Source: Gordionus sp. m RMFG-2023 (taxonomy: Eukaryota; Nematomorpha; Gordioida; Chordodea; Parachordodidae). From it: a DNA stretch of 64,000 nt. The notes beneath the pieces are model-generated. The model was given only the letters and a program-made list of their open reading frames with translations. It was not told where the DNA came from and ran no database searches. Where the stretch lies: assembly GCF_954871325.1 (NCBI RefSeq), contig NC_088778.1, positions 29,249,120 through 29,313,119 on the forward strand, in the 5' to 3' direction. Positions 46,860-59,600 of the stretch are shown one piece after another. Made by a program: the position numbers and the translations under genes. Positions within the stretch are counted from its first letter, which is position 1. Each line of letters opens with the position of its first letter.

Positions 46860-47825
46860 ATAGTTTTAAAATGTTTATATATGTAGACCATATTATTTTA
46901 AAGTAAAGTCTTTATGAATTACTATACTATATATTATAATTATCTTTTGGTTATAAAAAATTTATATTAAAAAACATTTTTTAATCTTTACATTAAAATT
47001 ACTATTTAATATAATGAATAAAATCTTGTCAGAGTTATGATATATATAAATATATTAAAATAAAATGTAAAATAAAAATTGTCTTAACAATTTAAAAAAG
47101 ACAAATATGAGAACTATATTATAAAAAATCATATTAGGGGGAGGTCAAAATAAAACTCAAGCTCAATAAACTATTTCAGTTTGATAAAATTTAATTGCTT
47201 AAACAATATCTTTGTTTATAATAAAATTATTAAACACATTTTTTTATCCTATCTCTTGCTAATTAAATATAAAAATATCGTTATATATAAATATATTTTA
47301 GTTTTTTGCCTCATGGCGTTATCTAAAACATCTTAGATTTATTTATAGTATTATATCTCTTTACAATTTACATTTGTACTATTTTTATTTTAAAAAATAT
47401 TATTTACGCCATCTAGCATATAAATAAATGTTATATTTAAATTAAATATATAAATTAAAGGTGATATTACAAAATAATTAGAAATTTCTAAAAAATATCA
47501 TCCATTTCTTCTTAACCTCTTAAGTATTTTATAAAAGTTTTTAATTAAAAAATTTATAAAAATAATATTTTTATAAACATTTATTTTTATATAAAACTAT
47601 GACTTCATATTAAAAATTTTTCTTTAAGTGCCTAATATATTTTACATTCTTATTTAGTCTCAGATTCTTCGCAGAACGCATAAATCTTTCGCCTTTTACT
47701 AAAGATTTCCGTGCGAAGGATCATAAATGAGTTATTTCATCTATTGAAAATTTTTTTTATCCCTTTTTTAAGGGAAAATTATTTTACAATTAATTTAGAA
47801 CATTTTAAAGGTATCTAAACTAAAC
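46860..47825. other. No feature recognised
   Basis: AT-rich DNA upstream of the 5S gene (minus orientation), without frame or repeat border. Confidence 0.4.
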
Positions 47826-47829
47826 CTAT

Positions 47830-48830
47830 CAAACATCTACCTAATAAAGATACTCAACAGAACGAAATTTTTTTAAATAGATGGTTTGAGAGATATATGA
47901 GCATGGAAAATTGTTATTTCACCCGGATATAAAATTACCCAAAGGTATGCATAAAGTATTGCAATGCAAAAAATCTGTGAAAATAGGACATATATAAGAT
48001 AAGTGTGGTATTATGATAGATTAATTAAATATGATGTCATTCCCACATGATAAATATATAACACCGGAAGCAAATATACCAATTGTATATGGCAATACAA
48101 TTAAAATATGGTAAAGGTATTTAAACCTACCAAACATCTCAGAACGAAATTTTTTAATTGGATGGTTTGAGAGATATAGGTTTGGTTTTGAGCATGGAAA
48201 ATTGTTATTTCACCCGGATATAAAATTACCCAAAGGTATGCATAAAGTATTGCAATGCAAAAAATCTGTGAAAATAGGACATATATAAGATAAGTGTGGT
48301 ATTATGATAGATTAATTAAATATGATGTCATTCCCACATGATAAATATATAACACCGGAAGCAAATATACCAATTGTATATGGCAATACAATTAAAATAT
48401 GGTAAAGGTATTTAAACCTACCAAACATCTCAGAACGAAATTTTTTTAATTGGATGGTTTGAGAGATATAGGTTTGGTTTTGAGCATGGAAAATTGTTAT
48501 GTTGCCCGGATATAAAATTACCCAAAGGTATGCATAAAGTATTGCAATGCAAAAAATCTGAGAAAATAGGACATATATAAGATAAGTGTAGTATGATCGA
48601 TTAATTAAATATGATGTCATTCCCACAGGATAAATATATAACACCGGAAGCAAATATACCAATTGTATATGGCAATACAATTAAAATATGGGGAAATAAT
48701 ATATAAGTTAAAAGTGAAGCTAGTGTCATTATTAAATACACAATAAAAGATGGTAAAGAAAGTAAGATTTTAATAATGAAATTGAATGGACAATCAATTA
48801 ATTAAGATTAAATGTCATGTTTATCTAATA
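47830..48830 (+). mobile_element. LTR-type fossil fragment (gag/protease edge), partly triplicated
   Basis: Three tandem units of about 291 bp (markers 'gagcatggaaaattgttat' at 47899, 48190 and 48482) each carry a trace of a retroelement zinc-knuckle region, and the last leads into a short protease-like start (about 48715-48790). No LTRs were seen. The fragment is old and broken; the triplication happened after, or together with, its decay, since all three units share the same state. Confidence 0.4.
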
Positions 48831-49659
48831 AAAAGAAATTACATTGTAAATAAATAATTTATGATGAAAATTGCAAATTTTCTTGATCTTCTTTGAGAAT
48901 GCTCAAATAAGATTTTTGAAAAAATTTCATCTAAAATCCTAAATCTTTTTTTCTAAAAGGTCTTTTTTGAAATTTTTTTTAGAATTTCTTTAATGATATA
49001 TTACATCAATTTATTTCAATAATAAAATTATGATAATACTACATTTTTATAATTTCAAATAAAATAATAAATACATAAATATAATTAAAATTAAAAATTT
49101 TTAAATAATTCCATTTGTTCCTTGAACTCGATGATGATTCCTTTTCAAAATATAAAAGAAAAAATATTAAAACTATTAATACAAATCAATTATGAGGATG
49201 ACCTAATTCATCAGTTGTCCGTGATAACCCAATAGCTTAGCATGTGATTATAAAAGTTAGTAAAATCATAGAATAAATCCATGTAAGAGCTGAATAATAT
49301 TCCCAACAATTTTCATCTCTAGAATTGGGGTGGGGGGGGGGGAGGGGATTGATTGTAGGTAAAATTTTCACGAGTTTAATAACATTATGCTCTAATTTTT
49401 AAAAAATAATGTATACCATTTTCTGAATCTCCTTAAAAAGATAAACATGATTCTGTATTTATATTTTAAAAATAATGTATAATTATCGAAGGTGCTTAGT
49501 GGGCGCGTAGTTTAGTCAAAAAAAAGAAGAAATTAAGTGTTTTTTCAAAATCTCAATAAGTTATAGAAATTTATAAACTTAAATATTACATTTTTTGATT
49601 CCTTATAATGAGCCTAATATGATTATGCTTTAATTTTTAATGAATTAAACTTCTTTGAT

Positions 49660-50165
49660 AGGGGCCGTGTATTTTAATCATCTAAAAAATTAATTTTTTA
49701 AAATATCACTATGTTACCATTTTTTTTAAAATAAAAAAAAACATATTTTAAACTCATCTTATAAAGCTAAATACGATTCTTTATTAATATAATTTAAATT
49801 AAGCTTCTTTGATAGAGGGCGCGTAGTTTCAGGGGGGCGTATTTTAGTCATTTCCTGTTTAGTTCTTCGAGGAGATTCAGAAAATGAGAGTATTCATTTT
49901 TTTTTTTAAAAATTCCCCTTTTTTTAAAACCCATATATTTTTTTTATAGTCTTTTTTAATGTCTTCATAGATCATATATATATTATATATTTCTTTTTTT
50001 TTATATTTAATTTTTAATATATCCATTTTAATATATATTTTTTAATCCTCTGTAATTTTAATGAAAATCAAAAAATAAAATACAGTTTAATATAAAAAAA
50101 AAAAAAAAAAAATTATCGAAATAAAAAATTATTTTGACTATAATACGCGCTCCTAAGCAGGAATA
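49660..50165. repeat. Repeated terminus-like motifs in the left arm
   Basis: Variants of 'gggcgcgtagtttagtca' recur at about 49500, 49662, 49815, 49840 and (inverted) 50140, spaced by 25-300 bp, as if ends of related elements were stacked. Confidence 0.45.
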
Positions 50166-51239
50166 CACAGAGTTAACAACGAATTGTCACAGAAAATAGA
50201 GGGGATTAAATCTTGTTCATTTGACTCAAAAATTGAGAGAATTAAAAGAAACTTTAGCTCTCAATGACCGTAGCTTTGCTTTTTAGTTTAATAGTTGGAT
50301 AAGAAAATGTTTACTTGTCAATCAAAAGAAGAAACAATATATCGCAAAAAATTGTAAAGATTGAACACTTACCAAATAGTCAAATATTGCTTTTAGGCGA
50401 CGGATCTAAGTTTGTAATTGTAACTTGTGAGTATTCATATGGCATGTAAGGCAAATAAAGTATTCCAATCTGAGAGTTTATATTTTAGAATGGATAAATT
50501 ATTTATAATAATATTTTATACATTTATAAATAATATATTATTAAACAATTGACGCCAACTTGCGGATTGAATATTATTGAATTATAATTTTTCTGGTTTA
50601 ATATTTCAACCCTGGCTTGGCTCAAATAGTAAAAATAATATACCCGATACCGAAAAAAATTTATTGTATTTTTCCCTATATGCCCGACCCGATATAAAAA
50701 ATATTTGTCCGCCCAACCCAGCCCTAAATTATTTAAATATAGTTGAATATCAGCGACAAACATCCTATAATGTTTACATCAGGAATCTGTAGTTATTAAC
50801 TAGAAAAATATGGAAATCGGTTTCTTTTATTTTTGGGTTCACTTTATTTTTTAACAAAATAAATATAATAATTTTTTTCTTACTTGAACTATTTTTATTT
50901 CTCCTTCTTTTCTTTTGAACAAAAAAATATTTTTTTCCTCTTTTGAAGGCAACCAAAATAAATTTCTAAAAAAATAGACAATAATAATCAAATGATGAAG
51001 AAAATCTGGAAAAACGATAACTGTCTTTTATTTAGTTTTTTTTATCTATATAATATATATATATATATACCGCAAAATAAATATAAATTGATTAATAATA
51101 GGATTAATCTAAAAGTAGAAATTTTTATACAAATCCTTTTTATTAATATATTAAAAGAATGACTGCGCAAAAAAATTCAAAAAAATATTCTTCACAAACA
51201 AAAAATGACTCTACACTTTACATAAAAAACGATATACAT

Positions 51240-52170
51240 AACACGCCCCCACTAATTGAAAACCAAACTTCACCCTCGCACCCGGCATAATTATCGTTCC
51301 TTTATGGTTATTGACTAATTTAAACTGTTGTTAGCTCATCGAGTCTCCTCCCTTTGTGTGCCGCTATTGTCGATTCCTTGTAGAAATCAGGTCATATTTA
51401 GACCTGGCTCCACTTATCATTTGCACTATTAACCATTTTGCACCATTAACCCTTATATGGTTGATTCCCTTTTTAATAATATTATCAATCAAACCGGTAA
51501 TGAGTTAGCATGCCTATAGTTTAACTACCCCCTTTAATTTTCCTCGGATATTTTGAGCACCGTACTAAAATGAATATTTTTCTACCATGAATTTTCGATC
51601 AAGTATATACTCCTATTCATACTACCGATCGTAACCTCCTAGGTTCCAAGTTCCATTTCAATTGATCTCGATGCCATACTCCCTCTCTTCCGTCGATGAA
51701 TATCACTCGATTTAATTTATGGCATGTTTTCCATGATCACCCCAGATTCACACCTTTTTGTACCTCCATATATTCTGCCCACACGGTTTGTCCCAATACA
51801 AACTCAGGTTTCTCCACTACCTTCCTCCCCATCTGATGTGGTTCGGCTTTAATAAATCAAATAATATCCTGGTAGGCCGCCCTAAAAACTTCTCTGCTGG
51901 AAATTGTTCTTCTCCCTTTCGACTATTGTTGTAGCCACCGCTATCCAAATTTTCCCACCTTCATACTTTGATTTTCTTAACCAGTTCTTGACAATCGACA
52001 CCATCCTCTCCGCCTGACCATTTGAACTGGGATGATATGGCGGCGCTAAAATGTGCTTGACCTCGGTTTCTACACAAAACATCTTAAACTGTTCACTGAT
52101 GAAAGCTGGACCTCCGTCAGATACTATCGTTGGAGTTACTCCAAACCTGGCCCATAGATTTTTCATAAAT
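51240..52170 (-). mobile_element. Gypsy-type integrase fossil
   Basis: The minus strand shows an integrase core (WARFGVTPTIVSDGGPAF, APPYHPSSNGQAERMV) and, lower down near 51640-51720, the tail region with GREGVWHRDQLKWN. It resembles the Mag/K02A2.6 group but is a different lineage from the 24-27 kb copy. It is GC-richer than its surroundings. It is broken in several places and no LTRs were found; an old fragment. Confidence 0.7.
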
Positions 52171-53449
52171 ATACAATAAAAGGGGGGTAAACAAAGTATA
52201 ATTTTATTTTAATTCAATACATCCCATACGAGCTCCTTCTCTTCGGTAAATATGCATTATTTATAATCATGTTTAACTCATTAAAGGATTCAGAAAATTA
52301 AAAATGAATTCGAATATATCAAATTAGTTATTATTTGTATTTTTCCCCATTATTTATTCTTTTTTTATATTTTATTATTATTGTAAAAAAAATTTTTGAA
52401 AAAAAATTTAAGTTTTCTTTTAGCACGAAAACTAGAAACGCATATCCCTAAAAGATACAAGTATTTATAATTATATATATGTTGTATAATATGAGTTTTT
52501 TTTATTTATTATTGTAAAAATTTAATACATGTTGAGTTATTTTAATGAAATTTTTTTGTAACCTACTCGTATTTTTTTGACTTTGAAAAAAAGAGACTCA
52601 TCCTTTCAGTTTTTTTATATATATTTTGAAAAAGAAATTTTATAAAAATTATTATAATTTTTTTTTGGTTCTTGTTTAAAAGGAAAATAAAATTTGAAAT
52701 TTTAATAAAAATTTTACTCTTGAATTTTAAAAATTTGTGATATATTACAAAATCGATAACGCAAAATATATTAATATTTGAGAGAAGTAATTCAGTAAAC
52801 TGGAATAACGTAAAAGAAATATATATATAAAAGATTTTTGAAATATAGTGTTGTTAAATCACTAAATCGAATCCTCTAAGTCTAATCGACTGAAGACAAA
52901 TCGACTAAGTCAAAAACAGAGCCAAGTTTTGGGTCGTAAAAATAGACCCAGACTCATTCGGATTATGGCATATTTTCTCAATATTTCGGGCCGGACCGGA
53001 GTTGAAAAATTAGGGCTGAAAATACAAAATTCAATAATATTCAATCCACAAGTTGGCGTTAATTGTTTTATAATACCTTATTTATAAATATTTAAAATAT
53101 TAATATAAATAATTTATCATTCTAAAATACAAACTCTCAGGATGGAATACTTTATTTGCCTTGCATGCCTATGAATACTCACAAGTTCCAATTACAAACT
53201 TAGATCCGTCGTAAAGGTTCAATCTTTGCATTTTTTTGCGATATACTTGTTTCTTCTTTTGATTAACTGTAAACATTTTTTTAAACTTAAAAGTACACCT
53301 ACGGTTATTAAGTTGCAAAGATAGTTAAAGTTTTTTTTGTTGTTTCTCTCAATTTTTGAGATAAATGAACAAGATTTAATCTCCTTACGCGCCCTTACGT
53401 GTTCTCCATCAAAAAAGCATAATTTATAAAAAAATGAAGGCAGAATCCA

Positions 53450-53790
53450 ATGACATATATAATACCTAGACCGACGATTCATTCATTAAAAGTGTACATA
53501 ATGCAAAATCAGCTAGAGACGCCATCTTGGTTACACTAATCATTATTAAAATTTTAAACGAGACCCTAATTTATTCCTATATCTGATGTAAACTTTATTA
53601 AAGAATTACCGGATTATCGAGATGATAAGGAAGCAAAGTTATCAATTTAATAGTAGTTTTTAACATGAGAATAATTACTATATGTGTTACCAAAATGGCG
53701 GGTCCAGCTGATTTGCTTTTAACGACGCTTAAAAATGCATTTTAATGAATGAATCGTCAGTCTAGGTATTATATATGTCATTGGCAGAAT
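53450..53790. mobile_element. MITE nested in the right palindrome arm
   Basis: 'caatgacatatataatacct...gattcattcattaaaa' (53450 on) and 'tttaatgaatgaatc...aggtattatatatgtcattg' (to about 53787) form inverted ends of about 44 bp. The palindrome arm resumes beyond it, so this insertion is younger than the arm. Confidence 0.6.
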
Positions 53791-53900
53791 CATATATAGT
53801 TTATTAAAAGCAATAAATAAAATGTTAATATTATATCTTAAAACTTTTTATAACTTAATGAGCTTTTGAAAAAAACACATTTTTTGACTAAACTACGGGC

Positions 53901-53910
53901 NNNNNNNNNN
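53901..53910. other. Assembly gap (10 N)
   Basis: Ten N between the palindromic element and the 188-bp satellite. The true distance and copy number here are unknown. Confidence 0.95.
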
Positions 53911-55220
53911 CTTTACATAGCTGATTTCGAATAACGAAAATGATTTCTGTCATAAATAAAATTTATTAAGCATTAGTTCACATTTTTTTTCCAGATTTCT
54001 TGTTAATAATAAAAACCATTAAAAGGAATAAAATGAAAATTATATTCTTATCAAGGGCGATGTTTGCCGCTTGCTTTTGAGTGGTAGTATGATCCTTGCT
54101 TTACATAGCTGATTTCGAATAACGAAAATGATTTCTGTCATAAATAAAATTTATTAAGCATTAGTTCACATTTTTTTTCCAGATTTCTTGTTAATAATAA
54201 AAACCATTAAAAGGAATAAAATGAAAATTATATTCTTATCAAGGGCGATGTTTGCCGCTTGCTTTTGAGTGGTAATATGATCCTTGCTTTACATAGCTGA
54301 TTTCGAATAACGAAAATGATTTCTGTCATAAATAAAATTTATTAAGCATTAGTTCACATTTTTTTTCCAGATTTCTTGTTAATAATAAAAACCATTAAAA
54401 GGAATAAAATGAAAATTATATTCTTATCAAGGGCGATGTTTGCCGCTTGCTTTTGAGGGGTAGTATGATCCTTGCTAGCTGATTATGAATAACGAAAATG
54501 ATTTCTGTTATAAATAAAATATATTTATCATTAGTTCACATTTTTTCCCAGTTTTCTTTTTAATAATAAAAACCATTAATAGTAATAAAATGAAAATTAT
54601 ATTCTTATCAAGGGCGATGTTTGCCGCTTGCTTTTGAGGGGTAGTATGATCCTTGCTTTACATAGCTGATTTTGAATAACGAAAATGATTTCTGTTATAA
54701 ATAAAATATATTTATCATTAGTTCACATTTTTTCCCAGTTTTCTTTTTAATAATAAAAACCATTAATAGTAATAAAATGAAAATTATATTCTTATCAAGG
54801 GCGATGTTTGCCGCTTGCTTTTGAGGGGTAGTATGATCCTTGCTTTACATAGCTGATTTTGAATAACGAAAATGATTTCTGTCATAAATAAAATATATTA
54901 AGCATTAGTTCACATTTTTTTCCAGATTTCTTGTTAATAATAAAAACCATTAAAAGTAATAAAATGAAAATTATATTCTTATCAATAGCGATATGTTTGC
55001 CGCTTGCTTTTGAGGGCTGGCTTTATCCATGTTTTATCTATAGGTTAATAATTTTTAAATAAAATATATTAGCGTTAGTTCACATATTTTTACAATTTTA
55101 ATTTTAATAATAAAAGATATTTAAAGAGAATAAAATGAAAATTATATTCTTATTAAGGGGTTTGATTTATTTGCCGCTTGTTTTTGAGGGCTCGCGTGAT
55201 CCACGTTTTACCTATCAATG
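53911..55220 (+). repeat. 188-bp satellite with a repeated signal-peptide-like start
   Basis: Units start at 53911, 54099, 54287, 54475, 54655 and 54843, with two decayed units to about 55220. Spacing is 188 bp, once 180. Each has an acceptor-like ttttttttccag or ttttttcccag and then ATGAAAATTATATTCTTATC. In the uniform copies this reads MKIIFLSRAMFAACF then stop. In the penultimate unit two extra bases give MKIIFLSIAICLPLAFEGW, and the last gives MKIIFLLRGLIYLPLVFEG; both look like signal peptides. Whether any is translated is unknown. The first copy begins right after the gap, so the array may be longer. Confidence 0.8.
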
Positions 55221-55413
55221 ATTTTGAAAAACAAAAATAAATTCATGCAGTATTAAAAATAATAATATTTAGCCGTGGTTTATTGTAAATTAATTATAAG
55301 AAAAACAAATAATTCTTATGAATCGCTAATATTTTATAAACTCAAATTTAAAATATTCAATAATTCTTAAATTTTTATAAAGTTTTACAACTATTTTCTG
55401 GTTTATGAGAATT

Positions 55414-56273
55414 GGATTGTTTAATAGAGTTCGGCGAATCTTATAAATGGGAACTTCAATAATGTATTTTTTTTAAAATTATCCTTAGAAATGTTATAAG
55501 TCACGATTAGAGCTATTCTTTTAAAATTATTGCAAGCTTTTAAAAATATAAGACCAGCGTTTGCTTCGCTTGATCTTTCACTCATTTCGTATCACTTGTT
55601 GGCACAGATTAAATAAATTTTAAAGTATATCCTTTGGCTTATACAAAATTATTTATTTCCTTTTTTACAGACCCCCCCCCCTCTTTTCTGCATTTACGAA
55701 ATTATTATCAACCTAACAGAAAATGTACATCACAAAATCATATACTATATTTTACAATATTTCTCAGCGCAAGATTATTATATTTAACACAAAAATAAAT
55801 AGTGTAAAATATTTAGGATGTATTAATAATTTTTAAATAGACAACCAATTTTTTACCATACCCCGGATTTATAAACAAACTACCTGTAAAAATATAAAAT
55901 ATTCGTTTGGACGATTGTTTTTTAAAAGATGGCCCTATTATGATGAAAATAGTCACCAATTCGGCATAGCTAGTTTCATATATTTACTTCATCTATATCC
56001 AAAATCTAGAGGCTTACGTAAATATTATATGAGTATTGTTCCCACAACACTAATCTGAATTACTGTTCACTCAGTAAAACGAGTCGTATTCTCTGAGAAG
56101 CAGAGTGAAAGATCGAGTGAAGCAAAGCAAACGGTGATTTTATATTAAAACTACCAAATTTTAAAAGTAGCCGTCTTAAAAATTTGAATTAAAAACATTT
56201 CTAAGGATATTTAGAAAATATTTGAGTTTCCATTTATAACAAATTGATTCGCCCCACTCTATTTATTAAACCA
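55414..56273. mobile_element. Fold-back element with about 180-bp inverted arms
   Basis: Left arm about 55414-55592 and right arm about 56104-56273. Outer 'tttaatagagttcggcgaat' faces 'attcgccccactctatttat'; inner 'ttgcttcgcttgatctttca' faces 'tgaaagatcgagtgaagcaa'. The arms have diverged with indels. The 510-bp core holds a C run and no frame. Confidence 0.6.
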
Positions 56274-56408
56274 TTATATTCCTTCTGATCTTTTGGAATC
56301 TTGAATTTTTTTAAACACTTTCGAGAAATTATTTTCTAAATTAACTTATGTATAACTTGGCTATATGAATTAGCCGATTACATATACATTATTTTATAAA
56401 TAAAATAC

Positions 56409-56636
56409 CTGTAGAATATATAGTAGTTAGAAGATATTCCCTTTCATCCACTTCTGGTATGGTATCCAAGATATGTAATTGCCTTTTTGACCTTTCAAAA
56501 CGCATTAAATGATCGATGGGTTTAATCAATTTGCCAATCCTCAATATCTTAACTTCGTCTTCTAAGCCAGTAAACGAGTGGTCTTTGAAACAGCTTTGAA
56601 AACTTGCGTATTCGAAAGCTTTGATCTTAGCTTCCA
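56409..56636 (-). CDS. Repeat gene downstream exon
   Basis: 228 nt, acceptor aaaataaag, donor TCTACAG|GTATTT, phase 1 at both ends. Reads AKIKAFEYASFQSCFKDHSF, TGLEDEVKILRIGKLIKPID, HLMRFERSKRQLHILDTIPE. No family recognised. Same phase as the exons above, so it may belong to this gene or to a neighbour. Confidence 0.5.
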
Positions 56637-59600
56637 CTTTATTTTGTTTAGAAATAAATTATTATTAAATTTTGAAAGCTATATAACTATAAATCATTTT
56701 AAAATTATTTAATTTTTTTAAGGTTTCAAGTTAATTTAAACATTTGAAAAGAACTAAATCCAGCCTAGTAGTTTTAATTCTGACCCTTATTGGGTATCTT
56801 TTTGAGAGCCTTAGATAATCTTATTAACCCTATGAATTATTCGTTAATTATATGATTCAGGTCTAACTCATATTTAAATTTGATCTGAATACATTTTTAA
56901 TGGGGACTCATCTTTCGTTAGAGAGACAAAAAATTAAATAACTTTTTATTAACTTAATTACACTCTTAATTTAGCTTTTTAAAATTAAAAAATTTTTACA
57001 TCTAAATTCATAAATGAGATTAATATTCTAATTACTAATAGCCATTTTCCTCTCTCTCGCATTAGAAAAAGCTAGGATGGGCTTCGACATCTTTGGGTTC
57101 TTATTTGGATTCCTATATAACCTAACCACCCTGTTCCATATCCGTCCGATTTGATTCCTGTCGGGTAGCTTCACTTGGCGAAATGACCATCTTCTTGCTA
57201 CTTTCTTTGCGGGGTGTGATTTCTTCTCATCTGTTTACAAATATAAGATTAAGTTATCAAAATTTAAACTCTCAAATAAATCTTGAATGAAAAATTTAAC
57301 GATAATTGGCAAATATTTTTCTAACATTTTTGAAATTGTAATAACTGTGTTCAATATTTTTATGTTCGAGTGAATAAATAACGTTTTAAAAATTTATTAA
57401 TAAATTTGTTTGAAAAGGGATCTGTCTGTTGTCATTGTATTCTCTAATTTTAAAAAAATATAGAAAACCAGTTCCATACTACCAGCGTTATTACTCATTT
57501 ATTTTGTTTGATAATGTTTCAAGTTTACAAAAATTTTTATCTTAGAGAAATTATTTCATTATTTGAATAATAGCTGTGTCAAAAGGTATTGACGTATTAT
57601 TATTGAAAAATATAAGAATAGAATTTAAGAAAAAGGATAAGGGATTTTAAAAGAGGACGTGCAAAAAGAAAATTAGTGAATAGAAACTAGGAAAGAGAAG
57701 GAAAGAAAGATTACAAGGAGACATGGAAGATTATTCAATAGGAGAGATAAAACTTTGAAGAGTAAATTGCATGATCATATGTTATTTTCTTTCATTATTT
57801 AAATCGCCTAATTTTTATTTGAGACATTTATATAAAATAAAAAAATTTGAAATTATTTATGAAATACTAAGTGTAGAGAGTTTGCTTATTATTTCTTTAC
57901 CAGTTTTTTAGTGGATATAGGGATCACGGTAATAAAAAAGAAGAATGTATGAAGATATTTATTTTATAAAAAACCACTAATTATTAACAAAATATTATAA
58001 AATTAATAAATTGAATTTAACTTTCGTCATCAAGTGGTATATCAAACCATTCGCATTGATTCTGGGTCGTAATTACTATATGATTTAATTTATATTTGAG
58101 ATACGATAAAAAAAAATATAGGAATAAAAAATTTAAAAATCTTTTATTACATTTCTAAATACATGATGTTTGCTTATTGTATGAAGCAAATACAGGGTGA
58201 TAAACCATTATATTTATCAGTCCGTTCATGTATTAAAAAAAGTGGGAAAAAAAGATAAATAAAAATAAATAAAGATATAAATTTTATAAAATCCACTATT
58301 TATTAAGAAAAAATGAGAAAATAAATTGTATTTTACTTGCATCCTCATATGGGGTATTCGATGTAGTTGGTTCGTCCTTACTTTGATAAACATATAATTC
58401 ATCGCTAAAGGGTCTTTTCAGACTTGTGGTAGGTTCACTAGAAAGGTTAGTCTCTTTAATTTGTTGTTTTTTTTCAATATTTGTAACAACGTGTAATAAT
58501 TTGAGAAGCGATAAAAATAAACATTTTAATAAATACAGAATTTTAAAATGGTTTTAGCAATTTGAAGTTAATATGTTCACTTAATGTTTAGAGTAGGCCG
58601 AGAATGCTAAACTATTACTTTTACCACTATTTTGGGCAATGGTGGTGGCAAAATGATTAATAAATATAAACATTGTTTAAATAGCCGATAATTATTAACT
58701 AACAATAACAGAATTAATAAATTGGATTTTACTTCTATCTTTCGGTATATCCCTTTCAAATTTAGGTAGATCAATTACTTTTTGATTTGATTTGGAAGTT
58801 ATAAAACGCTTTGTACTTTGGGAAATTCGCAATACCCTCTGTAATAGGCTTATCCTACTATCTTTTATCATCACTTTATCGATTTAGACACGTTAAAAAA
58901 TATATAATAAAAATTTTTTAATACTAAGTTTACAATGTGCTCATGATTTAAGGCATATTTAAGGTGCTCAACCTTACATTTAAGCGTGCTTAGTAGATGT
59001 AAGGGGTATTGGGAATAGTATTATAATATCTACATTAATAATTAAAAATTAATTATATTTTACTTTCATCCTTTCTTGGCTTTTCAATCTTTGTATTTAA
59101 AGTTGTCGAATTAGTTGCAATTAAATAATCCCTAAAGGATCGTTTTACCCTTTTGCCAGTTTCGTCAGAAGGGTCAGTGAGTTCTTTAATTTGTTTTTTT
59201 ATGATGTTTGTAACAACTTTAATAATTTGAGTGCGATAAAAAAAATACAGAATTTTAAAATATGTAATTTTAAGTTAATATGCTCGCTTATTGTTTAGGG
59301 CAGTGGCAGAGTGTTAATCTTATTTTTACCTATTTTGGGGAGTGGAGGGGGCATAGGAAAAATGCATAAACCAAGATATGCATTGTTATAAAATCCGATG
59401 GTTATTAACTAACAATTACAAAATTAATAAATAAGATTTTACTTCTATCCTCCGGTATAGGCTGATTAATTATATTTGGATTCGATTTGGAATGCTTTTT
59501 TCTCTTGGCAATCCCTAAAGCTCTTTGAAATAGGCTCATTTTACTAGCTTTCATGGCTTTTGTATTTGACACAAGTTAAAATATATTTAATAAAATGCTT

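Larger units (their letters stand above)
49496..53900. mobile_element. 4.4-kb palindromic element with long inverted arms
   Basis: The left arm runs about 49496-50640 and the right arm about 52985-53900. Left 'cgcgtagtttagtcaaaaaa' faces right 'ttttttgactaaactacgggc' (less one base). Inner matches include 'gaaacaatatatcgcaaaaaa', 'gacggatctaagtttgtaatt', 'ttggcgttaattgttttata' and their mirrors. The arms are similar but diverged and contain indels. The middle holds an LTR-type fossil, and the right arm is interrupted by a MITE at 53450-53790. The right end coincides with the run of N. No transposase was found; it may be a non-autonomous fold-back transposon. Confidence 0.65.

Noticed and set aside
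48312-48680. Minus-strand frame with repeated hydrophobic peptide
   Set aside because: It is the reverse of the triplicated fossil unit. The 292-bp period is not a multiple of three, so the peptide repeat is not maintained.
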